A DNA stretch of 64,000 nucleotides from Vibrio sp. SCSIO 43137 (GTDB lineage Bacteria > Pseudomonadota > Gammaproteobacteria > Enterobacterales > Vibrionaceae): positions 620,001-684,000 of the forward strand of contig NZ_CP116384.1 in the NCBI RefSeq assembly GCF_028201475.1. Reading direction: 5' to 3'. The first letter of the stretch is position 1, and each line of letters begins with the position of its first letter. Positions 45,488-54,072 of this stretch are shown here, one piece after another. A program made the position numbers and the translations under genes. Below the pieces are notes generated by a model, which had not been told where the DNA came from, did not search any database, and saw only the letters and a program-made list of their open reading frames with translations.

Positions 45488-45507
45488 ATGATACGATTGC
45501 GTATCAT
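45488..45507 (+). promoter_or_regulatory. TetR operator candidate
   Basis: A 20-bp palindrome with 8-base perfect arms, ATGATACG and CGTATCAT, around ATTG, lies 50 bp before the TetR-type gene. This size and position fit autoregulation. Confidence 0.6.
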
Positions 45508-45556
45508 AAATAATTTGGCTAGGATAAGTACAGCTGATGTTGATTAGAGGTTGTGA

Positions 45557-46207
45557 ATGACAGGGAACAGTAACTTACCGGCAGGAAGACCGGTAGATAA
45601 GAAAAAAACGAAAAAGATTTTCGATTCCGTTGATGAGATTCTGCTGTCGGAGGGTGTTGCCTCCTTGTCTATGGAGGGAATTGCCCGTTTGGCTGGTATC
45701 TCTAAAGCGACACTCTACCGGAGATTTGGCAGCCTGAAAGGGCTTGTGAACCAGTATGTGGTGAATGAAGTTCAACCACTGTTTTCCCTTATCAGCAGTT
45801 ATGACTCTGATGAAAGCAACATTAACTTTGACTTTGAGAAGAGACTAACGGATTACGGTACAGAGCTTATGAGTGTTATATCTCAGCCCAGAATCATTGC
45901 TTTTGATAATGCCATTCTTGCTGGGGGAGTAGAGTTTTCCAGTATCAAATCAGAGTTGTATCAAAACGGGCCTGTTAAAGCATTGGACTTGCTGTCTGAG
46001 TTACTGGAAAGAGAGAAGCTCTCCAGCGATTTTTTTAATTCACAGCAACTGGCTGATGTTCTTTTTCATCTGTGGCGAAGTGGATTCTATGACCAGTGTA
46101 AAGTCACGGGAAAATGTGTTTTGAATGAGACAGAGCTCCGTTGCCATGTCTCTGAACGCACCCGTTACTTTCTATCCACTGTCGCAATTGGGGAGAAGCA
46201 TAAATGA
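45557..46207 (+). CDS. TetR/AcrR-family transcriptional regulator
   Basis: 216 residues. The N-terminal helix-turn-helix reads IFDSVDEILLSEGVASLSMEGIARLAGISKATLYRRFGS, and the rest is an all-helical ligand-binding domain with little conservation. It overlaps the start of the reductase-like gene by four bases (ATGA), so the pair is co-transcribed. A 20-bp palindrome lies 50 bp upstream, probably its own operator. The ligand is unknown. Confidence 0.87.
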   Translation: MTGNSNLPAGRPVDKKKTKKIFDSVDEILLSEGVASLSMEGIARLAGISKATLYRRFGSLKGLVNQYVVNEVQPLFSLISSYDSDESNINFDFEKRLTDYGTELMSVISQPRIIAFDNAILAGGVEFSSIKSELYQNGPVKALDLLSELLEREKLSSDFFNSQQLADVLFHLWRSGFYDQCKVTGKCVLNETELRCHVSERTRYFLSTVAIGEKHK

Positions 46208-47067
46208 ATACTAGTTGTAAAATTCTGGTCGCGGGTTCTACCGGCTATCTGGGGCGCCATATTGTTTCTGAACTGATCAGCAGTAAGGCTGATTTTACTG
46301 CTCTTGCACGTAACCCTGAGAAACTCAGGTCCATGGGCGTTCAGGAGCAGAAAATTACCTTGGCTCAGGTCACTGAACCGGACTCACTGTCGGGCTGTTG
46401 CGACGGAGTAGACATTGTAATTTCAGTACTGGGCATTACCCGCCAGCAGGATGGTATGGCATATATGGATGTAGACTATCAGGCTAACCTCAACCTATTG
46501 CGGGAAGCAGAGCGCGCCGGAGTGAAAAAATTTATTTATATATCGGCTTTTAAAGCTAACGAATATAAGCAGGTACGTTTGCTGGCAGCTAAAGAGAAGT
46601 TTGCTGAACAACTGCTGCGCTCAGACAAGCTGATGCCTTGTGTTATCCGCCCCAATGGTTTCTATTCCGATCTGGAAGAGGTTTACCGTATGGCTAGTTC
46701 CGGCAGAGCTTATCTGTTCGATCATGGCAGGGTGAAACTCAACCCGATTCATGGTCAGGATCTGGCTCGTTTCTGTATCGAATCCATTGATAGTAACGAC
46801 ACCCAACTGGATATAGGCGGGCCGGATATTTTGTCCGGCAAAGAGATCGCTGAACTGGCATTTCACGCTCAGAATAAGCCGGTATCGACTCTTTCTTTAC
46901 CCGATTGGGTTAGAAAGCTGTCTCTTGCTGTGATGAAAAAACTACCTGAGAAGTGGGGTGGTCCGGCAGAGTTTTTTCTGACGGTGATGTCGGGCGATAT
47001 GATTGCACCCAGATATGGCGAGATCACTCTTAAGCAGCATTTTGAATCGCTGGCAGGTAAGCAGTAA
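46204..47067 (+). CDS. NmrA/SDR-type NAD(P)-binding protein
   Basis: 287 residues with an N-terminal Rossmann motif ILVAGSTGYLGRHIV (GxxGxxG). It is of the atypical short-chain dehydrogenase type (NmrA-like), with a YISAFKANEYK segment where a Tyr-xxx-Lys might lie. The C-terminus (PDWVRKLSLAVMKKLPEKW) is hydrophobic-basic. It may be a regulator sensing the nucleotide redox ratio or an enzyme acting on the ligand of the coupled TetR regulator; not proven. Confidence 0.82.
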   Translation: MNTSCKILVAGSTGYLGRHIVSELISSKADFTALARNPEKLRSMGVQEQKITLAQVTEPDSLSGCCDGVDIVISVLGITRQQDGMAYMDVDYQANLNLLREAERAGVKKFIYISAFKANEYKQVRLLAAKEKFAEQLLRSDKLMPCVIRPNGFYSDLEEVYRMASSGRAYLFDHGRVKLNPIHGQDLARFCIESIDSNDTQLDIGGPDILSGKEIAELAFHAQNKPVSTLSLPDWVRKLSLAVMKKLPEKWGGPAEFFLTVMSGDMIAPRYGEITLKQHFESLAGKQ

Positions 47068-47098
47068 GAGCCCTGCCGTGTAAAAAATAGAATAAAAG

Positions 47099-47125
47099 CC
47101 TGAACCCTTATGACAAGGGTTCAGG
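47099..47125. terminator. Bidirectional terminator
   Basis: CCTGAACCCTT and AAGGGTTCAGG pair perfectly around ATGAC. T-rich tails lie on both sides, and it serves the convergent reductase-like and DUF2860 genes. Confidence 0.8.
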
Positions 47126-47136
47126 TTTCAATAGAC

Positions 47137-48111
47137 TTAGAACAGGTAAGTTACTCCGACACCGGCAATATAGTCATGCTTGTCGTAGAAGGTAATGTTA
47201 GACTCGGTTTTGTTGTAGCCTAACAGAGCATTTAGCCCCCAGTTTTCCCACCCCGGAATATCAGTGTATTCATAGCTGAAATTTACCCCAAAGTTGTTGT
47301 CTTTCTGGGTCTTGTTAAACACAGGATTGGAAGCATCAAACTTCTTGCCGGAGTACTCTCCCCTTAATGCAAAAGTATGTGTTTCAACGATGCGGATATA
47401 GGTCATCGACAGACCATACTGATCAAATGAGACCGCTTTACCGTCGGCATCAAAGCTATGGTAGAAGATGGAAGGCTTGATAAATGCGGTTTTAGCAATA
47501 GGAAGCCTCATATTAATGTTGGTATAAATACCTTTACCATCCCTTTGCATCGCTTTTTGAGCATCCGCTGACAGTGTACTTGCGGAACTTTCTTTATCTA
47601 CATCAAGGGTGTAATAAGCAAGCTCTGCATTGAGGCCGGAACCAATGATATTGTCGTACTGAATACGATATGTGTTACCGGTAAGGTCAGTTTTTTTACG
47701 CTTTGTATTAACCAGATAAGGGTCTTCGAACACGTCACCGCTGGCGATAGTCGGAAGAGTCGAAACAGAGAGAACGGATTCATTATCGAACTCAAAGGCG
47801 TAGCCCACTTCCAGGGTCATTACTCCTTCGATAATGTCATTTCTTGATGTACCAATAAACAGTTGCTGATCATTTTCCTGACCAAAGGTATATCGCAGCT
47901 GTCCCAACGGTACGATAACAAATTTCGAATCTGATTCTGCTTCGCTGTTGAGCGTACCTGATTTGGTTTTGTTTTCTGTATTCAGGTTATCTTTGTTGCC
48001 GCTAAAACCGGTTAGCAGGTTGACTTCTCCGCTAAACCCGGCTTCACCCAGCTCAGCATTAGCAGCGCCGCTTAACAGAACGCCAGCAGCTAAAATATAG
48101 ATAGCTTTCAT
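47137..48111 (-). CDS. DUF2860 outer-membrane beta-barrel protein
   Basis: 324-residue precursor with signal peptide MKAIYILAAGVLLSGAANA. The mature protein has alternating amphipathic beta-strands and ends in an aromatic residue (GVTYLF), typical of an outer-membrane beta-barrel. Segments FSGEVNLLTGFSGNKDN and DKHDYIAGVGVTYLF fit DUF2860, a family found in vibrios. Its function is not known. It stands alone, and its start lies upstream of a repeat-rich gap. Confidence 0.82.
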   Translation of the reverse strand: MKAIYILAAGVLLSGAANAELGEAGFSGEVNLLTGFSGNKDNLNTENKTKSGTLNSEAESDSKFVIVPLGQLRYTFGQENDQQLFIGTSRNDIIEGVMTLEVGYAFEFDNESVLSVSTLPTIASGDVFEDPYLVNTKRKKTDLTGNTYRIQYDNIIGSGLNAELAYYTLDVDKESSASTLSADAQKAMQRDGKGIYTNINMRLPIAKTAFIKPSIFYHSFDADGKAVSFDQYGLSMTYIRIVETHTFALRGEYSGKKFDASNPVFNKTQKDNNFGVNFSYEYTDIPGWENWGLNALLGYNKTESNITFYDKHDYIAGVGVTYLF

Positions 48112-48216
48112 AACAATTTCCTATGCCAACTTAATTGTAGTTATTAACACTATGAACCAAATCATAGTGATTAGTTAATGATTTTAAAAGGTGTTTTGGT
48201 AGATTGAATGCACTGT

Positions 48217-48337
48217 ATCGTTCTTATGCTATTAGTGGAGGAATGCCGACCTTTAGTATGAAGAAGCAAGTTAATCAGGTATTTTGATCTGAGTATGTAT
48301 TCCCATGGAGACCGTGGGAATAAGTGCCTTGAGGGGA
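48217..48337. repeat. 121-bp direct repeat, copy 1 (contains TTCCCATGG palindrome)
   Basis: The copy at 48363-48483 is the same 121-bp unit with only a few base differences (GTGGAGGAATGCC versus GTGAGGGAATGC, and CATGGAG versus CACGGAG). The palindrome with arms ATTCCCATGG and CCGTGGGAAT lies at 48299-48321. Confidence 0.85.
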
Positions 48338-48362
48338 GGCTGCTCGCAGGTTTCAGCAATGC

Positions 48363-48483
48363 ATCGTTCTTATGCTATTAGTGAGGGAATGCAGACCTTT
48401 AGTATGAAGAAGCAAGTTAATCAGGTATTTTGATCTGAGTATGTATTCCCACGGAGACCGTGGGAATAAGTGCCTTGAGGGGA
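48363..48483. repeat. 121-bp direct repeat, copy 2 (contains TTCCCACGG palindrome)
   Basis: Starts 146 bp after copy 1 begins. Its palindrome, arms ATTCCCACGG and CCGTGGGAAT around AGA (48445-48467), is perfect. The copy ends directly at the stop codon of the short-chain dehydrogenase gene, so it can serve as its 3' hairpin. Confidence 0.85.
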
Positions 48484-49203
48484 TTAAGGTTGCTGACGAG
48501 TTGCAGCAATTACGATTTCACGTACACATACGCCTTGAGGCTGTTGATATGCGTAAGATACAGCGCGTGCGATATCATCAGCAACCAGTGCTCCACCCAT
48601 GCTCTCTTTCCAGTCTTCATAGCCATCTTTGATTTCAGTAGAAGTAGTGTGAGAAAGTAGTTCTGTTTCTACAGCACCCGGGGCAATTGTGGTTACACGT
48701 ACGTTAGCGTCAGCAACTTCTTCACGAACGTTTTCAGAAATAGCATGTACAGCGAACTTAGTACCGCAGTAAGCCGCGTGGCTAGGGAATGTTTTTCTGC
48801 CTGCGATTGAGCTTACGTTGATGATAGTACCGGATTTGCGCTCGATCATTGGTGAAAGTACTGCCTGCATACCGTTCATCAGGCCGATAACGTTAACGTC
48901 AAACATGGTTTTCCACTCAGAAGCGTCCTGAGTATCCAGAGAACCCAGCAGCATTGCGCCTGCGTTGTTAACGATACAGTCTACGGCACCAAACTGCTGC
49001 TCTGCTTTTTCAATAGCGGAAACAAATGATGCTTTGTCAGTGACATCTACTTTCTCACATAGAGTGTTTGGCAGATTAAGTGCTTCAAGGCGGTCAATAC
49101 GACGGGCTAACAGCAGAAGCGGGTGACCTTCATCGCTAAGACGACGTGCAATCGCTTCACCAATACCAGAACTTGCGCCAGTAACAACAATCAGTTTTTT
49201 CAT
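48484..49203 (-). CDS. Short-chain dehydrogenase/reductase
   Basis: 239 residues from ATG 49203, chosen for GGAG six bases upstream. Classical SDR: TGASSGIGEAIARRL near the start, NNAG, the Ser in VNVSSIAG and the catalytic YCGTKFAVHAISENVREE. Resembles the YdfG-type NADP serine/3-hydroxy acid dehydrogenases. It is divergent from nothing; a LysR gene lies upstream on the same strand, 167 bp away. Its stop codon touches the second 121-bp repeat. Confidence 0.88.
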   Translation of the reverse strand: MKKLIVVTGASSGIGEAIARRLSDEGHPLLLLARRIDRLEALNLPNTLCEKVDVTDKASFVSAIEKAEQQFGAVDCIVNNAGAMLLGSLDTQDASEWKTMFDVNVIGLMNGMQAVLSPMIERKSGTIINVSSIAGRKTFPSHAAYCGTKFAVHAISENVREEVADANVRVTTIAPGAVETELLSHTTSTEIKDGYEDWKESMGGALVADDIARAVSYAYQQPQGVCVREIVIAATRQQP

Positions 49204-49370
49204 CATTATCTCCAATAGATTAATCAGTTAAGCAACATATCGGCATTTTAAATGCAGCCCCTGTTGCGATACGTCTATATTAGGCAAATGATGATTGATG
49301 ATATATATCGATTTAGTTCAATAACTGTTGCAGCATAGCAACAATAGTCCGGAGAAGTGAGTTTCCTCTT

Positions 49371-50270
49371 TTATTCGCCTTGCTTACAGCACCATTCACG
49401 ACAGAGACGAATAAACTTTTTCAGTGCAGGGCTCTGGTATTTATCCTTATGCAGCAACAGATAAAAATCTCTTGTTAATGGATGTTCTATACGTAACATT
49501 TTTACCCGGCCATCTTTTACAGCAGAGTCGACAGCCAGAACCGAAAGGCAGGCGATACCGAGTCCGGCCGAGACTGAGTTGATAATGGCTTCTGTGCTGT
49601 TTAACTCCATCACCTCCTGCCAGTGAGTGAGTTCGGCAGCTACATTATGGATAAAGTACTCCCTTGTTCCTGACCCCGGTTCGCGTAAAATCCACTGATG
49701 GTTATCAAGTTGCAGTAATTGGATCTGCTGTTGATCGGCCAGAGGATGATTAGCCGGAACGATAAAGCACATTTCGTCGCCACAAAACGGTTCTGCAATC
49801 AAGTCAGGGTGGGCGGTTTTACCTTCAATAAGCGCTAAATCCAGTTGGTAGTCCAGTAACATATCGCAGATAGTGGCACTGTTAGAAATGAGTAACTGGT
49901 GCATTTTCTGTTTTGAACCTTGAAACAACTCACCAAGTAATTTCGGTACTAATTGGTTTCCTACCGTTTCACTTGCGCCTAATTTTAGCGCACTATGCCA
50001 CTGAGACTGTTGGGAAAACAGGCTATCAAGTTCATTAGATCGGGCAAGTAACTCCTCAGCAAGGGGCAGTAATGTCCGTCCCTCCTGATTAAGCAATAAG
50101 CGATTATTTACCCTGTCAAACAGCTTATGCTCTAACTGCTTCTCCAACTCAGCTAGTGCCATGCTGACAGCAGCTTTTGACAATGCCAGATGTTCAGCAG
50201 CTTCTGTCAGGGTTCCGTACTGAGTGATGGTAAAGAAAACCCGCAGCTGTCTTAAAGATACGTTGCTCAT
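49371..50270 (-). CDS. LysR-family transcriptional regulator
   Basis: 299 residues from ATG 50270, the start of the conserved sequence MSNVSLRQLRVFFTITQYGTLTEAAEHLALSKAAVSMALAELEKQL; the longer frame adds 23 atypical residues. The effector domain follows (KLGASETVGNQLVPKLLG), similar to the CysB/YeiE group. It is divergent from the GST pair across 184 bp, where three inverted repeats lie, but those repeats look more like TetR-type than LysR-type sites. Confidence 0.86.
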   Translation of the reverse strand: MSNVSLRQLRVFFTITQYGTLTEAAEHLALSKAAVSMALAELEKQLEHKLFDRVNNRLLLNQEGRTLLPLAEELLARSNELDSLFSQQSQWHSALKLGASETVGNQLVPKLLGELFQGSKQKMHQLLISNSATICDMLLDYQLDLALIEGKTAHPDLIAEPFCGDEMCFIVPANHPLADQQQIQLLQLDNHQWILREPGSGTREYFIHNVAAELTHWQEVMELNSTEAIINSVSAGLGIACLSVLAVDSAVKDGRVKMLRIEHPLTRDFYLLLHKDKYQSPALKKFIRLCREWCCKQGE

Positions 50271-50375
50271 AATAGTTATGGTTTTAGGAAATCTAAGCTG
50301 GATTATGCCCAGAGTGAACAAGGGGTTGCAAGCCTGCATATCTACGGTAGCGACAGTGAGGGGAAACGTAATTAA

Positions 50376-50437
50376 TTGAACAAGAGTTCAAATTGTATTT
50401 GAGCGACTGTTCAGTTTGTGTTTGAATGAACGTTCAA
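50376..50437 (+). promoter_or_regulatory. Three 16-bp inverted repeats at exact 23-bp spacing (operator array)
   Basis: TTGAACAAGAGTTCAA at 50376-50391, TTGAGCGACTGTTCAG at 50399-50414 and TTGAATGAACGTTCAA at 50422-50437 begin 23 bp apart each time. The arms are TTGAAC/GTTCAA-like around four bases. The third ends 17 bp before the first GST start, overlapping the leader. Confidence 0.65.
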
Positions 50438-50454
50438 GCAATAAGGAGATAACC

Positions 50455-51123
50455 ATGCTGAAGTTCTATTTTCATATGACACCAAACCCAATGAAGGTTG
50501 CACTTTACCTACAGGAGACTGGCTTACCGTATGAGCTGGTTGCTATTGACACCCTTAAAGGTGAGCAACATACACCGGAGTACCGGGTTATCAACCCAAA
50601 TGGCAAAACACCAGCCATAGAAGATGATGGTGTGCGGGTATTTGATTCAAATGCGATTCTTCTCTATCTGGCAGAGAAAACCGGTCAGCTGGGCGGAAAA
50701 GAAAAAGACCGCGCTGAATTACTCTCTTGGATAATGTTCATTGCAACAGGGCTTGGGCCATTCTCCGGACAATCAGTGCACTTTCAGCGTGCGGCTCCGG
50801 CAGGTAACGAATACGCACTTAACCGCTACATGAAGGAAGCGCATCGACACTATGCCGTTCTTGATTCTCATCTTGAAAACAGAACCTATGTGGTTGGGGA
50901 TGAGTACACTATCGCTGATATCTCAGCATGGGGTTGGATTGATAAAGCAAATGTAGTGCTGGGTGAAGGTGCCCTGAAAGCGTATCCCAATATTCAGCGT
51001 TGGTTTGACGGTATTAATAGTCGCCCGGCGGTAGAGAGAGCAAGAAACATGACTAAAGGTATTGAGTTTAAGACTGAAATGGATGATGTCGCCAAAAGGG
51101 CACTATTTCCATCAAACTTCTAG
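50455..51123 (+). CDS. Glutathione S-transferase (first of pair)
   Basis: 222 residues from ATG 50455, chosen for AAGGAG upstream; a longer frame adds 13 residues. Thioredoxin-like N-terminal part (MLKFYFHMTPNPMKVALYLQET) with INPNGKTPAIEDDGVRVFDSNAILLYL, the glutathione-binding cis-Pro and Ser, and a C-terminal helical domain with YTIADISAWGW. It resembles the YfcG/nu-class GSTs. It is 10 bases upstream of a second GST, so they are an operon controlled by the 23-bp array. Confidence 0.88.
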   Translation: MLKFYFHMTPNPMKVALYLQETGLPYELVAIDTLKGEQHTPEYRVINPNGKTPAIEDDGVRVFDSNAILLYLAEKTGQLGGKEKDRAELLSWIMFIATGLGPFSGQSVHFQRAAPAGNEYALNRYMKEAHRHYAVLDSHLENRTYVVGDEYTIADISAWGWIDKANVVLGEGALKAYPNIQRWFDGINSRPAVERARNMTKGIEFKTEMDDVAKRALFPSNF

Positions 51124-51133
51124 GGGATAGGAA

Positions 51134-51802
51134 ATGATAGAACTTTACACAGCAGCGACGCCAAACGGCTACAAAATCTCTATCGCACTGGAAGAGATGG
51201 GATTGGACTATTGTGTCCATCAATTGGATCTGAGTGCTCTGGAGCAGAAGTCAGCGGAGTTTATTGAAATCAACCCTAACGGTAGAATTCCGGCTATTAT
51301 CGACCGTGATAATGATGATTTCGCCGTATTTGAATCGGGTGCAATACTTCTTTATCTGGCGGAAAAAACAGGAAAATTTCTGCCTGCCGATGCGAAGAAA
51401 CGTTCTGAGGCTATTCAGTGGTTAATGTTTCAGATGGGCGGAGTCGGTCCAATGATGGGGCAGGCTAATGTCTTCTATCGTTACTTTCCTGAAAAAATAC
51501 CGGCGGCCATTGAAAGATATCAAAATGAAGGCCGTAGACTGTTTGAGGTGATGGACGGACAACTGGAAAAACATGCTTATCTGGCTGGTGATGAGTACAC
51601 TATTGCCGATATTGCTACATGGCCGTGGGCGAGAATACATGAATGGAGTGGGGTCGATATTTCTGGTTTGTCACATTTGCAGAGGTGGCTAAATGAACTT
51701 GCCTTGCGTCCGGCATGTCAGGCTGGCTTACAAAACCCCTTGCCATCTCAGTTAACGGCAGAACAGAAAGTGGCACAGATTAACAAAATGGTGACAAGGT
51801 AA
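51134..51802 (+). CDS. Glutathione S-transferase (second of pair)
   Basis: 222 residues with [27 protein letters not shown] and [18 protein letters not shown], again YfcG-like. It is a diverged neighbour of the first GST (both have the YTIADI element and similar length), consistent with an old duplication. It is preceded by GGGATAGGAA and followed by an intrinsic terminator. Substrate unknown. Confidence 0.88.
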   Translation: MIELYTAATPNGYKISIALEEMGLDYCVHQLDLSALEQKSAEFIEINPNGRIPAIIDRDNDDFAVFESGAILLYLAEKTGKFLPADAKKRSEAIQWLMFQMGGVGPMMGQANVFYRYFPEKIPAAIERYQNEGRRLFEVMDGQLEKHAYLAGDEYTIADIATWPWARIHEWSGVDISGLSHLQRWLNELALRPACQAGLQNPLPSQLTAEQKVAQINKMVTR

Positions 51803-51841
51803 CTCTTTACTGTAAACCGTTAACTGCATAAGTAGCATAAG

Positions 51842-51870
51842 TAGGCCACATTAGTTGTGGCCTATGTTTT
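51842..51870 (+). terminator. Intrinsic terminator after the GST pair
   Basis: TAGGCCACA (51842-51850) pairs with TGTGGCCTA (51856-51864) around TTAGT and is followed by TGTTTTT. Confidence 0.85.
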
Positions 51871-52424
51871 TACCAATTAAGGTCAACAGTATATTTAGGG
51901 TGCAACTATGTCTTGTCTCAAGCATAGTTATCATTGGCGGGAACATAAGCCATAACAATCTTTATATCACCATTTTTTACTTAAATTATCATTCATTTTA
52001 TTTATATAACTGTACATATTATCAACTGGTTTTTATATTACTAACCTGATAGCTAACGATATATATCGAGTTGACAGGTAATTATCCTGTGTAACAATAA
52101 TAATAAGGTTGAAATAATGTGGTATAAATCTCATTATTCAAAATTAGAATTATATCGAAACTATCGAGGCAAAAACTTTTTTTGACTTTTTCTGGATTTA
52201 AAATAAGGTGCTTTTTTCTTTTTTAACAGTGATTTATTTTTGTTCTTGTAATATAAGTATATTCTAACGTGTTTAGCTAATAACTGAGTTGTTAGCATTT
52301 TGATTTGTATTTTATTTATTGTGCTAACGATTTTTTGGTTTAATATTAATAATTTAATTAATAAGAATTTGGCGAAATTCTTATCGCAAGTGCTTGAGTT
52401 ATTAATTGAAGGTTTGGAGGTCGT
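51871..52424. other. AT-rich region upstream of flp (about 550 bp)
   Basis: No gene is evident. It holds a CGATATATATCG palindrome (52057-52068), TTGACA at 52071-52076 as a possible -35 element, and an inverted repeat GTTAGCA (52291-52297) with TGCTAAC (52322-52328). The strong AT bias is a likely target for H-NS-type silencing and fits regulation of the Tad locus. Confidence 0.5.
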
Positions 52425-52643
52425 ATGCTGTACGATATATTAGCACGTATTGAGTTAATTAAAGGAAGATTTACACATGATGAGCGAGGCGTAACTGCAG
52501 TAGAATACGCCATTGTAGCTGTTGCTATGTCTGCTGTAGTTTTAGCTGTTTATACAAATGGTGATTTGGTTAAGGCGATGAAAGATGCAATGGCAGAGGT
52601 GGGTAAGAATATTTCTGCTGCCAAAACGGTACCTACTAAGTAG
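52425..52643 (+). CDS. flp: Flp-type pilin
   Basis: 72-residue class III type IVb prepilin. The leader is MLYDILARIELIKGRFTHDERG, cut after Gly22 before VTAVEYAIVAVAMSAVVLAVY, where Glu27 is the residue 5 of the mature pilin and Tyr28 follows, the Flp hallmark. The mature pilin is about 50 residues. It is the structural subunit of the Tad pilus and heads the cluster, after GGAGG. It is separated by a short gap from rcpC and has its own likely promoter in the AT-rich region. Confidence 0.93.
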   Translation: MLYDILARIELIKGRFTHDERGVTAVEYAIVAVAMSAVVLAVYTNGDLVKAMKDAMAEVGKNISAAKTVPTK

Positions 52644-52755
52644 GTAATGACGATTAAATATACCTTTAATATAGTTCTAAGAAAAATAGAGTATTATTGA
52701 AGGTATAGTTTTTTTCTTTTTAATATGAGCACAACTGTATTCGTTGGGAGTAACA

Positions 52756-54069
52756 ATGAGTCGTTCTATCCGGTTTATTTTAGTTGCTACTGTGCTTTTT
52801 TTGTTGTTTTACTTTTCTGTGCATCAGTTCTTGTTTCCCTCATCTGAGACAACCGTTACTGAGGTTGTTGAGCCTAAAGTTGATATTTATGTGCTGGACA
52901 ACTCCGCTGAGAAAAATCAAATCGTTCAAGAGCAGATGCTATCGGTACAGAGCTATACAAAGGCAGAACTAAAAGGGCGCTCTTACTCTCCGGTTCAAGA
53001 TTTTACCTTATCACCTAAAACACGTTTTACCCGTAATATATCAAATGGTAGTTATTTAACCGTGAGTGATGTGATTAATCCTGATCATGATGATTATATA
53101 TTCTATGCGCTAAATAAGGGGGAGTTGCCTTATTGGTATGACGTTACTGAACTTATAAATAACAAAGCGTTAGTCGTCAAAAGTGGTGATTATGTCAGCT
53201 TTATTTTAATACCACGGACTTCTTTCCTGACCAGTAAACTTATCGTTAAACAGGCGCGAGTCCTTAAATTAACTGAGCTTTCATCGCTGACTGGCAGCCA
53301 AAATGCTCCTTTTTCTTACCAACTGGTTCTGGCACTCACATTAAACGACATTCTGAAGTTAGAAAAAATCCGGCAATCGAAAACTGATGCTCTTGAAATC
53401 GTTTTAACAACCAATATTAACAAACAAAATGACTCTGTTTCAGAGGTCTACGCCCTAAACAAACAGGTATTGCGCGGACAGACTATAAGGCAAGAAGATT
53501 TAACTGTCCGCAGGCTTGATCCAATAGGTGTTAGTCAGGACTATACGGAAATAAGTGAGCTCATGCTTTTGCCCGGCGCGGTGTATAAGGGTGGCTATGA
53601 AGCTGGTACCGTTTTGACAACGAATATGGTTGCCAATACTGATGATAGTGATTATCCGTTACAGTTTTTAAAAGGTGGAGAGTTACCTTACTGGGTAGAC
53701 GTAACAACGCTAGTTAATCAGGGAGGATTTACAGCAAAGCGGGGAAATACAGTTAGTTTTATCTTACGTTATCAACCTGAGGGAACGGCAGTTGTGGTCA
53801 GTAAGATAATTGCAGATCAGGTAAAAGTATTGCATTTAAAAGCTCATCAAAGCCTACAGGGAATCGTTACCTATAATTTGATTGTTGCTCTGGAAACTTC
53901 CCAGATTCTTAAATTAGAAACTGCTAAAAAAACGGGAGAATTGATAGTAATGCTCTCGTCTAATTTAACTATAAATGGTGAGAATAGAGGTAGTTTTAGC
54001 AGTAAAGAGTTTACTGATAAAAAAATAAGAACAATTAAAGTTAAAGCGTTACGGGGACAGGGGGAATAG
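52756..54069 (+). CDS. rcpC: Tad pilus assembly protein RcpC/CpaB, duplicated module
   Basis: 437 residues from ATG 52756 (GGGAG upstream). One N-terminal transmembrane helix, then two tandem copies of an SAF/CpaB-like module. The motif KGELPYWYDVTELIN (first) returns as GGELPYWVDVTTLVN (second), and FSYQLVLALTLNDILKLEKI returns as TYNLIVALETSQILKLETA. Normal CpaB/RcpC are about 250-300 residues and have one module. The protein is thought to help the secretin channel of the Tad machine. A stop-start gap of three bases links it to rcpA. Confidence 0.85.
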   Translation: MSRSIRFILVATVLFLLFYFSVHQFLFPSSETTVTEVVEPKVDIYVLDNSAEKNQIVQEQMLSVQSYTKAELKGRSYSPVQDFTLSPKTRFTRNISNGSYLTVSDVINPDHDDYIFYALNKGELPYWYDVTELINNKALVVKSGDYVSFILIPRTSFLTSKLIVKQARVLKLTELSSLTGSQNAPFSYQLVLALTLNDILKLEKIRQSKTDALEIVLTTNINKQNDSVSEVYALNKQVLRGQTIRQEDLTVRRLDPIGVSQDYTEISELMLLPGAVYKGGYEAGTVLTTNMVANTDDSDYPLQFLKGGELPYWVDVTTLVNQGGFTAKRGNTVSFILRYQPEGTAVVVSKIIADQVKVLHLKAHQSLQGIVTYNLIVALETSQILKLETAKKTGELIVMLSSNLTINGENRGSFSSKEFTDKKIRTIKVKALRGQGE

Positions 54070-54072
54070 CAA

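Noticed and set aside
51855..52049. 64-codon frame in the AT-rich gap before flp
   Set aside because: Starts inside the GST terminator hairpin and has a composition expected of random AT-rich DNA.
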